Source: Paenibacillus_T sp033239625 (lineage in GTDB: Bacteria > Bacillota > Bacilli > Paenibacillales > Paenibacillaceae). Taken from it: DNA of 64,000 bases. A model generated the notes under the pieces. The model worked only from the letters and a program-made list of their open reading frames with translations. It searched no databases and was not told the origin of the DNA. The stretch spans positions 124,001-188,000 of the forward strand of contig NZ_BTCK01000003.1 of assembly GCF_033239625.1 (NCBI RefSeq). The letters run 5' to 3'. The translations under genes were made by a program, and so were the position numbers. Shown here piece by piece: positions 42,739-49,957 of this stretch (within the stretch, counting starts at the first letter, position 1; each line of letters begins with the position of its first letter).

Positions 42739-43794
42739 ATGCCAGGTAGCACGTTTGGTGAAGCATTCAAAATTACTACGTTCGGCGAATCGCATGGCGA
42801 AGCCGTAGGCGTTATTATCGACGGCATTACGCCAGGTCTGGAAATTAGCGAGGCCGAAATTCAAGTTCAGATGGACCGCCGCAAGCCGGGCCAATCGTCG
42901 GTTACGACGCCGCGCAAAGAATCCGACAAGGTGCACATCGTATCCGGCATCTTCGAGGGCAAAGCGACGGGAACGCCGATGATGGTCGTCCTATACAACC
43001 ACGATATGAAGTCCGAAGCGTACAGCGATATCCAGAATCTGTTCCGTCCGGGTCACGCAGACTATACGTACCTGAAGAAGTACGGCTTCCGCGATCACCG
43101 CGGCAGCGGTCGTGCATCGGGTCGGGAAACGGCTGGCCGCGTAGCGGCAGGCGCAATCGCGCGTAAATCGCTGGAGCAGCGCGGCGTCAGCATCGTAGCT
43201 TACACGAAGGAGATCGGCGGCATTCAATGCGAGACATTCGACGAAGACATCATCGAGAAGAATGCGGTCCGGGCCTGCGATCCAGTTGCTGCGGAGAAGA
43301 TGGTTAAGCTCGTTGAAGGATTGGCGAAGGAAGGCAATAGCGCCGGCGGCGTCGTGGAATGCCGTATTCGCGGCGTGCAGCCAGGCCTTGGCGAACCGGT
43401 ATTCGATAAGATCGATGCAGACTTGGCGAAAGCCATGCTGTCGATCGGTGCCGTTAAGGGGATCGAGTTCGGCGCAGGCTTCGCGGCAGCGCGCATGCTC
43501 GGCAGCGAGCACAATGATGATATGAACAAGGACGGCTTCATCACGAACAATGCGGGCGGCATCTTGGGCGGCATCAGCACGGGCGCAGAGATTGTGTTCC
43601 GTGTTGCAGTAAAACCGACATCCTCGATTTCGGTTCCGCAGAAGACGATCGACATCAACGGCGAAGAGAAGCCGATCGTGACGGAAGGCCGTCATGATCC
43701 GAGCATCTGCCCGCGCATCGTGCCGGTTATCGAAGCGATGGCTTGCCTCGTGCTCGAGGATCACTACAAGCGTCAAGCGAGTTTGCACGCGTAA
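42739..43794 (+). CDS. aroC: Chorismate synthase
   Basis: A 351-residue enzyme that makes chorismate from EPSP using reduced FMN, the last common step of aromatic amino acid synthesis. Conserved runs are FGESHGEAVGVIIDG (FMN/EPSP site), DRRKPGQSS, PGHADYTYLKKYGFRDHRGS with the RASGRETAGR motif, and the C-terminal EGRHDPSICPRIVPVIEAM. The ATG at 42739 follows GGAGG by nine bases. It stands alone instead of with aroB, aroH or hisC, and is divergent from a LysR regulator, so its control may differ from that of a main aro operon elsewhere. Confidence 0.97.
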   Translation: MPGSTFGEAFKITTFGESHGEAVGVIIDGITPGLEISEAEIQVQMDRRKPGQSSVTTPRKESDKVHIVSGIFEGKATGTPMMVVLYNHDMKSEAYSDIQNLFRPGHADYTYLKKYGFRDHRGSGRASGRETAGRVAAGAIARKSLEQRGVSIVAYTKEIGGIQCETFDEDIIEKNAVRACDPVAAEKMVKLVEGLAKEGNSAGGVVECRIRGVQPGLGEPVFDKIDADLAKAMLSIGAVKGIEFGAGFAAARMLGSEHNDDMNKDGFITNNAGGILGGISTGAEIVFRVAVKPTSSISVPQKTIDINGEEKPIVTEGRHDPSICPRIVPVIEAMACLVLEDHYKRQASLHA

Positions 43795-43809
43795 TAAGTT
43801 GGATAAGGA

Positions 43810-43848
43810 GCAGCGGCTGTCGCGAAAGCGATGGCGGCTGTTTTTTTG
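43810..43848 (+). terminator. Rho-independent terminator of aroC
   Basis: GCAGCGGCTGTCGC, loop GAAA, then GCGATGGCGGCTG and a run of seven T residues. It starts 15 bases after the aroC stop. Confidence 0.88.
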
Positions 43849-43885
43849 CATAGGCGGTGGCGGGGATTGGTAGGTTGTTGGATAC

Positions 43886-43920
43886 AAAAAAGAGAGCTCC
43901 AGTTGATTGGAGCTCTCTGT
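43886..43920 (-). terminator. Terminator of the SLH protein gene
   Basis: AGAGAGCTCCA and TGGAGCTCTCT pair over a six-base loop. On the minus strand the stem is followed by six T residues, so it best serves the minus-strand SLH gene. Confidence 0.88.
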
Positions 43921-43933
43921 ATTGTTAATAAAA

Positions 43934-45463
43934 TTAGCCGAGCGTAAGCGTGAGCGAAACTTCACGAACGTTGCCTGCCTCGTCCGTCAATGTGCCTGTA
44001 AGCACAACCGAGTTCGTTTGACCAGTCAGCACTTTCAGTTGGCTAACGGACAAGCCGTTGGCTTGTGCATCCGCCCCGCCGAGGAACTCTGCCAGATCCA
44101 GGGATTCTGCAGTTCCAGCTTTCAGATCCTTCGAGTAAGTGAGTGCTGGGTAAGCCGTCAGGTCGCCGATTCCTTCAATGCCAGTTACTTTGAACGCAGC
44201 ATTCTCGTCAGCTGTAATTGTACCTGTTTTCAGGTAAGCATCCGCTGCGAGCGCGAAGCTGCCTGTATTGTTGTTGATCGTCACAGCGCTGCCGTTGATC
44301 GTTGCAGCAGTCAGGTTTGGCTTCGTATCGTCCGCTTTGATCGTCAACGTTACGTTGCTGGAGTTGCCAGCGTTGTCGCGCAGCGTGCCGCTGATCACAA
44401 GACCGTTATGATCGGAGTCCAATTGTGCCAGCTTAGCCACGCCTACGCCATTGGAGTTCGCATCCAATGAGCCGAGCAGGGTGATCAGATTCAGCGAATT
44501 CGATCCAGCAGAAAGCGACTGCGAAGTCGACAGGGACGCATAGTCTGTCAGCGTTACGCCTTCAACCGCAGTAACCGTCAGCGTGGATGCTTCGCTTACG
44601 CTGATTGTACCTTGCGTCAGGAATTTATCGCTTTGGAAGCTAATAGTACCGCTTGTACCGCCTGTCAGCGTTACGCTTCTGCCTTCGATAGTAGCTCCCG
44701 TGATCGTTGGTGCTGTCGTGTCCGACGGAGTGGACGGTATCGTAGGCGTCGTCGTGTTGTTGTTATTATTGCCTTCCGGTTCCTTCGTCTCGTCGTCTTT
44801 GCCGCCGTTATCTTCACCGTTGTTATTGTTGAGCAGCTCATCGAGTTTCTTCTTGATTTCATCCTTATTTTTAATGAAATCGGACGATGTATTGACGAAA
44901 TCGCCGCGAGTGGCTTGTTGTTTAGGGTCTAATCCAGCAGGGATGAGCTTACTATCCACCGCTTGTTTTACGGCATCCGCGTACCAAGGTTTTCCGGAGA
45001 GATCCGGTTTCGCGCCAAGTCCTCTCAGCATAGCTGTAGCAAATTCAGCGATTGTGACAGGAGCGCCTGGATCGAAGGAGCCGTCCGGTCTGCCGTTAAT
45101 AATACCGGCCTTCTTGGCAGCTTCGATGTAAGGAATCGCCCATCCATTGCCGTTATCGCCGCCTACGTCGCTGAAGCTTGAGGTCTGCGTGCCATTGACT
45201 TTGAGGCCGAATATAAGGGCTGCAACCTTAGCGAACTGTGCGCGGTTCATCTCTTCTTTGAGTCCGAACGTAGCGGTGCCGTTGCCTTCGAAAATGCCTG
45301 CTGCCAGCAATGCATCGAATTTAGCCTTAGTAGCAGCATCCAACGATGCTAGATCGGAGAAGTCTGCCGATGTTTTCGTCGTTGCTGCATTAGCCACAGC
45401 GCTTGTCATGAGAAGGCTTGCTCCCAATGGAATCAGAAGCAATTTCTTGTATTTCTTGTTCAT
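43934..45463 (-). CDS. S-layer homology domain protein with repeated beta domains
   Basis: A 509-residue secreted protein. Signal peptide MNKKYKKLLLIPLGASLLMTSAVANA, then an SLH-repeat region at the N-terminal end (clearest as FSDVGGDNGNGWAIPYIEAAKKAG and GRPDGSFDPGAPVTIAEFATAML), a low-complexity Asn/Asp/Glu/Thr linker (about 225-260), and two related beta-sandwich repeats containing DNAGNSSNVTLTI and DEAGNVREVSLTL, typical of bacterial Ig-like or cadherin-like domains. It should be anchored to secondary wall polymer by SLH. The ATG at 45463 starts the signal peptide. Role: surface protein; ligand unknown. Confidence 0.88.
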   Translation of the reverse strand: MNKKYKKLLLIPLGASLLMTSAVANAATTKTSADFSDLASLDAATKAKFDALLAAGIFEGNGTATFGLKEEMNRAQFAKVAALIFGLKVNGTQTSSFSDVGGDNGNGWAIPYIEAAKKAGIINGRPDGSFDPGAPVTIAEFATAMLRGLGAKPDLSGKPWYADAVKQAVDSKLIPAGLDPKQQATRGDFVNTSSDFIKNKDEIKKKLDELLNNNNGEDNGGKDDETKEPEGNNNNNTTTPTIPSTPSDTTAPTITGATIEGRSVTLTGGTSGTISFQSDKFLTQGTISVSEASTLTVTAVEGVTLTDYASLSTSQSLSAGSNSLNLITLLGSLDANSNGVGVAKLAQLDSDHNGLVISGTLRDNAGNSSNVTLTIKADDTKPNLTAATINGSAVTINNNTGSFALAADAYLKTGTITADENAAFKVTGIEGIGDLTAYPALTYSKDLKAGTAESLDLAEFLGGADAQANGLSVSQLKVLTGQTNSVVLTGTLTDEAGNVREVSLTLTLG

Positions 45464-45591
45464 CTTTCGCGAAACCCCTTTGCTAATTATTAGTAAATAA
45501 TATCTTGAAAGATGTATCGGCATAACCTTCTAAATAGATTAGTCCTTACGCGAAAATACGGCCTTTCGTAGGATATTTATTTCCATAATTT

Positions 45592-45600
45592 TGATATAAT
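45592..45600 (+). promoter_or_regulatory. Extended -10 promoter before the hypothetical-ankyrin pair
   Basis: TGATATAAT fits the TGnTATAAT form, 54 bases before the ATG at 45655. The -35 region is weak. Confidence 0.5.
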
Positions 45601-45654
45601 TCTATCGATAGAACCAAAGTGTACTAGGTGTGAACATAAGGATGGGGTGTGCGA

Positions 45655-46830
45655 ATGGGTGCGTTTTTCTCCAATATTCAGGTGAAAGCAGCGGGGGCGA
45701 CGGCTCGTGAGACGTTGGTGAATCAGGTGCCTGAAGCGATGGGTCTGCTCGGCTTCGAGCAGACGGAGGAGCCTTCAGATCGGGCGATAGTCTTGTTGTG
45801 GAACGAGAACAGTGACTGGTTGACGATTTATGACGAGTACGGCGAGTCGAATAAAGATGCGATGGATCAGCTGGCGGGTGCTTTGTCGCAGATCACGGGG
45901 ACTTATTCGGTTAGCAACTTCGTGTATGACAGCGACCTGCTATATATGCGTCTATATGATAACGGAACCAGCCAGGATACCTATGTGAACGATGTAGAGA
46001 TGTTCAACGAAATGATGGATGGGAACCGTAAGCGCAACGGTCAAGCTGCCCGATGGGAGCGGCTGCTGCCGCCGGAGGTGTCGAAGAAGGATCTGTCGAG
46101 GCTGTGGAAGGAAGAGACGGTCTTCGCGGAGGACAAGCTTCGGGACCTTGGACAGCTGTTCGGATGGACGATCAAGGATTGCGGTACGGGCTATCGGTAT
46201 TGGCAGGAGGATGAGCATCATACGTCTTCTAATGTGAGGACCATGTATTTCAAAGATAATAATCCGAAAGTGTCGTGGAATCTCGACTGGTTCGAATCCG
46301 ATGCGGCAGAGCTGGAGATGGGCGTTCATCAGTATTACTGGGAATGTCGTTCTCATGAGCCCGACGATTATGTTTTCTCGGTGGCGAACATCGGCCCGGT
46401 GGCAAGGGGGCTTCGTGTCATGGTCTGGGGTAGTGCAATTGACGAAGGCTGCTTCGAATCGGTCTCGATCGGTTTGATCGATGCAGGGCCATTCAGCGAA
46501 ATAGACGAAACAACCGAGGTGACGCTGCAATATCCCGGTGAAGAGGGGCAATTCAAAGGATACGCTGCGATCTATTCCGACTATGAGATTCCATCGAGTA
46601 CGCCGCTTGGCATGGACCCGCGCAAGCTGCTTGATCAGATTAATCAGCTTGCAGCCGCTCATACCTATATTCGCATACAAGCAACACCGGTGAAGAGCGG
46701 GATATTCGAGCTCCATGTCTCGGTAAAACCGATTGCAGAAGGGACACAAGGCGTGACGCATCGGCTGCGACTGTTCGCGGATGTCGATGTGTCGCCGCAT
46801 TTGGAGAGCATCGACAGCTGGTTCGAATAG
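45655..46830 (+). CDS. Hypothetical protein (ankyrin-gene partner)
   Basis: A 391-residue soluble protein that I do not recognise. It starts MGAFFSNIQVKAAGATARETLVNQVPEAMG, is acidic, and has a segment resembling immunity-type or SMI1/DUF families (NENSDWLTIYDEYGESNKDAMDQLAGAL). Its ribosome site is an AGGATGGGG. It is followed 15 bases later by an ankyrin-repeat gene with a strong GGGGAGGT, so the two are probably co-translated. Ankyrin/immunity-like pairs occur near polymorphic toxins, but no toxin gene is in the window. Confidence 0.65.
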   Translation: MGAFFSNIQVKAAGATARETLVNQVPEAMGLLGFEQTEEPSDRAIVLLWNENSDWLTIYDEYGESNKDAMDQLAGALSQITGTYSVSNFVYDSDLLYMRLYDNGTSQDTYVNDVEMFNEMMDGNRKRNGQAARWERLLPPEVSKKDLSRLWKEETVFAEDKLRDLGQLFGWTIKDCGTGYRYWQEDEHHTSSNVRTMYFKDNNPKVSWNLDWFESDAAELEMGVHQYYWECRSHEPDDYVFSVANIGPVARGLRVMVWGSAIDEGCFESVSIGLIDAGPFSEIDETTEVTLQYPGEEGQFKGYAAIYSDYEIPSSTPLGMDPRKLLDQINQLAAAHTYIRIQATPVKSGIFELHVSVKPIAEGTQGVTHRLRLFADVDVSPHLESIDSWFE

Positions 46831-46845
46831 GGGAGGTAATGGCGT

Positions 46846-47685
46846 ATGGTTGAGCCGGCGTTAGACGCAGCGTCACCAAGCTTCTTGGAGGCGGTGCAGG
46901 CGATCGATGCGGGCGACGCTGAGCGCTTGAAGCAGCTGCTAGCTGCAAATCCATCGCTGTTGGAAGAGAGAGCGGATACAGGCGAAGAGGGGTATTTCCA
47001 TCACCCGTATCTGTTGTGGTTCACGGCGGGCAATCCGATTCGCGGCAATGGGGATGTACCATCCAACACGGACGAGATCGTCCGTATTATTCTTGCAGCA
47101 GCGGAGAGGGAACGGGTGGACAGCCTGCAGGAGCAGCTGGACTACACGCTCATGCTCGTCAGTTCCGGCTGCGCGGCGCGGCAGTGCGGGATGCAGCATA
47201 AGCTCATCGACGTGCTGCTGGACGCGCACGCCGATCCGCAGACGGCGGCGCTGCCCGCGCTTGCGCATCGCGAGACGGCGGCGGTCCGCCAGCTGCTCGC
47301 GCGTGGTGCCTCGCTGACGCTGCCAGTCGCCTCCGCCATAGGGCCGCTCGACGGATGCGAGTACGAGCGGCTCATTGCGCAGGCGGATGCCCAGGAGCGC
47401 CAGCTTGCGCTGGCGGCAGCGGCGCTGTACGGGAACGCGCCCGCGCTTGCGCGGCTGCTGGCTGCAGGCGTTGACTTGAACGCCTACAGTCCGGCGTCGT
47501 TCCATGCGCATGCGACAGCGCTGCATCACGCCGTCGATTCGGGCTCGCTCGAAGCCGTACGGCTGCTTGTGGATGCAGGAGCGGATGTGAGGTTGCCGGA
47601 TCGACTGTTCGGCGGGACGCCGCTTGGCTGGGCCGACCATATGGGACGGCTGCAGATTGCGGCGTTTTTGCGCAGCTTAGCTTAG
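46846..47685 (+). CDS. Ankyrin repeat protein
   Basis: A 279-residue protein with at least three to four ankyrin repeats, clearest at the end: ALYGNAPALARLLAAGVDLN, ALHHAVDSGSLEAVRLLVDAGAD and GTPLGWADHMGRLQIAAFL, with degenerate repeats earlier (AIDAGDAERLKQLLAANPSLL). GGGGAGGT lies eight bases before the ATG. Ankyrin repeats bind proteins; it shares an operon with the hypothetical gene upstream, so that protein is its likeliest partner. No signal peptide is seen. Confidence 0.88.
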   Translation: MVEPALDAASPSFLEAVQAIDAGDAERLKQLLAANPSLLEERADTGEEGYFHHPYLLWFTAGNPIRGNGDVPSNTDEIVRIILAAAERERVDSLQEQLDYTLMLVSSGCAARQCGMQHKLIDVLLDAHADPQTAALPALAHRETAAVRQLLARGASLTLPVASAIGPLDGCEYERLIAQADAQERQLALAAAALYGNAPALARLLAAGVDLNAYSPASFHAHATALHHAVDSGSLEAVRLLVDAGADVRLPDRLFGGTPLGWADHMGRLQIAAFLRSLA

Positions 47686-47721
47686 CCTGGCGCAATACTT
47701 GGCTTGTACGGCAATCGAACA

Positions 47722-47757
47722 ACAGCCATCACGTGTCGTGCACGGATGGCTGTCTTC
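47722..47757 (+). terminator. Terminator after the ankyrin gene
   Basis: ACAGCCATC and GATGGCTGT form a stem over a 14-base loop, followed by CTTCGG with only a weak T tract. It lies between convergent genes. Confidence 0.55.
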
Positions 47758-47777
47758 GGTATAACTAGCGAGTCACC

Positions 47778-48407
47778 TTAAGGCATCGTCTGACCACGCT
47801 TCTCCAGGTCTTTGACCGTGGCGCTTGTCGGCACCGTCTTCTCATTCTTCAGCGTGCCGAACAGCACGTCGACGAATGGCGTAGAGACGCCGTACCAGTA
47901 GTTCTCGTTCTTGTAATGGTGGAGCAGGTGCATCCGTTTGTTCCAGCGTCCGAGCCTCGTCGTCGGTTGAATCGGCCGATGGGCGATATAGTGCTTCCAC
48001 TCATAGATGAGCAGCATGCACACAAGCCCGGCTCCGAAGGCCAATGCCGCGTTCAGCATGCCCGTTACGAGGTAGAAGAGGGCCGCGAAGACGGTCAAGT
48101 TCGGGAGACTGTACCAGACCGGCAGAAACAGCAGTTTCAAGTCGTTCGGATGCGTATGGTGATCGTAATGTATGCGCTTAAGAAATTTTAAAGCAAGAGC
48201 GTTGTTGGGCGTCTTCAAATGGAACAGAAAACGGTGCGTCATGTACTCGCTGACCATGAACGCGGCCATTCCGATGAGGAATATGGCGGCGTTAAGCCAT
48301 GTAAACTCGCGGTAACTCGCGACGGCTGCCAGTGCGATAAGAATGCCGGCCATGATCATAATATCGGAATGCAGAAAGAAGTTGCGATAAAGCCCTTGTT
48401 TGCTCAT
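47778..48407 (-). CDS. Fatty acid hydroxylase/sterol desaturase-like membrane protein
   Basis: A 209-residue membrane protein of the di-iron hydroxylase superfamily. Histidine motifs are present: HRFLFH, HYDHH, a third in WKHYIAH and a fourth in MHLLHHYKNENYWYG. The helices around them match the small bacterial branch (about four membrane segments). It probably hydroxylates or desaturates a lipid, acting on acyl chains or carotenoid-type molecules, but the substrate is unknown. I prefer the ATG at 48407, with AAGGAG 13 bases before; the ATG at 48419 abuts that site. It stands alone. Confidence 0.8.
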   Translation of the reverse strand: MSKQGLYRNFFLHSDIMIMAGILIALAAVASYREFTWLNAAIFLIGMAAFMVSEYMTHRFLFHLKTPNNALALKFLKRIHYDHHTHPNDLKLLFLPVWYSLPNLTVFAALFYLVTGMLNAALAFGAGLVCMLLIYEWKHYIAHRPIQPTTRLGRWNKRMHLLHHYKNENYWYGVSTPFVDVLFGTLKNEKTVPTSATVKDLEKRGQTMP

Positions 48408-48501
48408 AGCGGCCCCCATCTCCTTCGCCTTTGCCTACATTCCCGAGTGTACAGGAAGAAGAGCGCGGCCAGCAATAGGCAGGATGCAGCGGGAGAAACT
48501 A

Positions 48502-48530
48502 TTGTCGTTCCACGGTTCCGTTGGTATAAT
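48502..48530 (+). promoter_or_regulatory. Strong promoter of the AAC(3)-like gene
   Basis: TTGTCG (48502-48507), 17 bases, TATAAT (48525-48530). Transcription from here would run through a terminator-like hairpin before the gene. Confidence 0.7.
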
Positions 48531-48553
48531 ATAGCAAATACAACTTAAGGGCC

Positions 48554-48565
48554 ATGCATCCCTAG
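48554..48565 (+). other. Possible three-codon leader peptide
   Basis: ATG CAT CCC TAG lies in the leader between the promoter and the hairpin. AAGGG is only two bases before the ATG, so translation would be inefficient and the call is tentative. Similar tiny leader frames control some antibiotic-resistance attenuators in Firmicutes. Confidence 0.3.
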
Positions 48566-48576
48566 TTGCTACTAGA

Positions 48577-48613
48577 GACAACCCCGCTGCTTGCAGCGGG
48601 GTTGTCTTATTTT
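48577..48613 (+). terminator. Terminator-like hairpin in the leader of the AAC(3)-like gene (possible attenuator)
   Basis: GACAACCCCGCTGC and GCAGCGGGGTTGTC form a perfect 14-base-pair stem with a two-base loop followed by TTATTTT. It lies 25-60 bases before the start codon and downstream of the likely promoter, so most transcripts should stop here unless it is opened. Confidence 0.85.
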
Positions 48614-48638
48614 GTATATCCAAGGAGAGATGAAGACG

Positions 48639-49445
48639 ATGAACAAGCTGGAAGCAGAATCAAGAGCAATATGGACGCAGGAGGACTTGATCGAACGGTT
48701 CGCGCGGTGCGGGGTGGAGGCAGGGCAAACCTTGTTCGTACACGCCTCGCTGAGCAAGCTGGGATTCGTTGTAGGCGGTCCGGAGACCGTCATTCGCGCA
48801 TTGCTGGCGCTTGTGGGTGACGAAGGAACGCTCGTAATGCCGGCGCAGACGTGGAAAAATCTCGACCCGGCAACGGGCGTTCATTGGGAGGAGCCGCAGG
48901 AGTGGTGGCCGATCATCCGCGCCCATTGGCCGGCCTATGACAAGGCTGTTACGCCTGTCATCGGCATGGGTGTCATCGCGGAGATGCTTCGCACATGGCC
49001 GGGCGCTTGCCGTTCCGATCATCCTGCACGTTCGGTAGCAGCGGTTGGCAGGCATGCCGCATATATAACGCAGGAGCATGACTTATGCAACATTGTCGGG
49101 GACGGTTCTCCGCTAGATAAGGTTTATCGACTGGACGGAAAAGTGCTCCTGATCGGCGTTGGCTATGACAAGAACACCTCGCTGCATCTGGCGGAGGCTC
49201 GTGCGAATTACGCTTCCAAGAGCATGAGCCAAGAAAGCAGCGCCATGCTGATCGACGGCGAACGGCGGTGGGTAACGTACGAGACGCTCGCCGTGAACGA
49301 CGAGGATTTCGCACAGCTCGGCGAGGCTTATGATCGGGAGATGGGCACTGTCGTACATCGAATCGGCAATGCCGAAATTCGGCTGATCAGCCAGCGGTCG
49401 CTCGTCGATTGGGCTGTTCAGTGGATGGAGCAGCATCGTCTGTAG
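48639..49445 (+). CDS. AAC(3)-family N-acetyltransferase (aminoglycoside 3-N-acetyltransferase-like)
   Basis: A 268-residue protein of the AAC(3)/YokD family: conserved segments include TLFVHASLSKLGFVVGGPET, VMPAQTWKNLDP, RSDHPARSVAAVG and KVLLIGVGYDKNTSLHLAEA. These enzymes acetylate the 3-amino group of 2-deoxystreptamine aminoglycosides, though many chromosomal relatives have other or unknown substrates. The ATG at 48639 follows AAGGAGAG by nine bases. The leader holds a promoter and a terminator-like hairpin, which suggests regulated expression. Confidence 0.85.
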   Translation: MNKLEAESRAIWTQEDLIERFARCGVEAGQTLFVHASLSKLGFVVGGPETVIRALLALVGDEGTLVMPAQTWKNLDPATGVHWEEPQEWWPIIRAHWPAYDKAVTPVIGMGVIAEMLRTWPGACRSDHPARSVAAVGRHAAYITQEHDLCNIVGDGSPLDKVYRLDGKVLLIGVGYDKNTSLHLAEARANYASKSMSQESSAMLIDGERRWVTYETLAVNDEDFAQLGEAYDREMGTVVHRIGNAEIRLISQRSLVDWAVQWMEQHRL

Positions 49446-49497
49446 AATAGCGTTTGACGAGGCCATTTTCCGCAAATGTCACTACCCGCTGGTCCGG

Positions 49498-49553
49498 AAC
49501 ATCACGCCCAGCCTTGTCGGCAGACTAGACGAGGGGACGTGATGTTTTTTTTA
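49498..49553 (+). terminator. Terminator of the AAC(3)-like gene
   Basis: AACATCACG and CGTGATGTT pair over a long loop that may itself fold, followed by a T run. It lies about 50 bases after the stop. Confidence 0.8.
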
Positions 49554-49957
49554 TTAATGGCACAGCCTGTTTCCAGCCCCGTAAATGTGTTGCTCACCCT
49601 GCACAGTTTGTCCTTGTCGTCCTCCTGTTGGATGCTGTACAGTAAATGGTAACAGCCTCTATCGATCTTTCTTAATTCCGTTGGAAACTTACCAATCCTA
49701 TTCGGTTAACAAGCGATTCCTCTTACTCCTAATGAAAGCCTTCTCCAATTCGCACAAGAATCAATCACTTACCGACAACGAATCAGCGTATCTCGGCTCT
49801 GTACTTCGCTAACGCGTTCAACTCCTACGACGAACACGTTCTGTCATCAAAAATTAATATTAGTATCCTCGCGGCGGACGTTCTATTCGGCTAGGTTTGA
49901 AATAGATAGAAGTTATCAAGTTGTGGATTCATTCCAGTGCAAAGGAGTATGGCCGCT
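49554..49957. other. Intergenic region before the FtsH-like gene
   Basis: About 400 bases, AT-richer than the neighbours. It holds a 75-codon frame (49585-49812) with Cys-rich beginnings and no good ribosome site, which I consider accidental. CTGCACAG and CTGTACAG form a loose repeat. The promoter of the protease gene must be here, but no clear hexamers stand out. Confidence 0.5.

Noticed and set aside
49585..49812. A 75-codon Cys-rich frame before the FtsH-like gene
   Set aside because: No good ribosome site and no family features; probably accidental in intergenic DNA.
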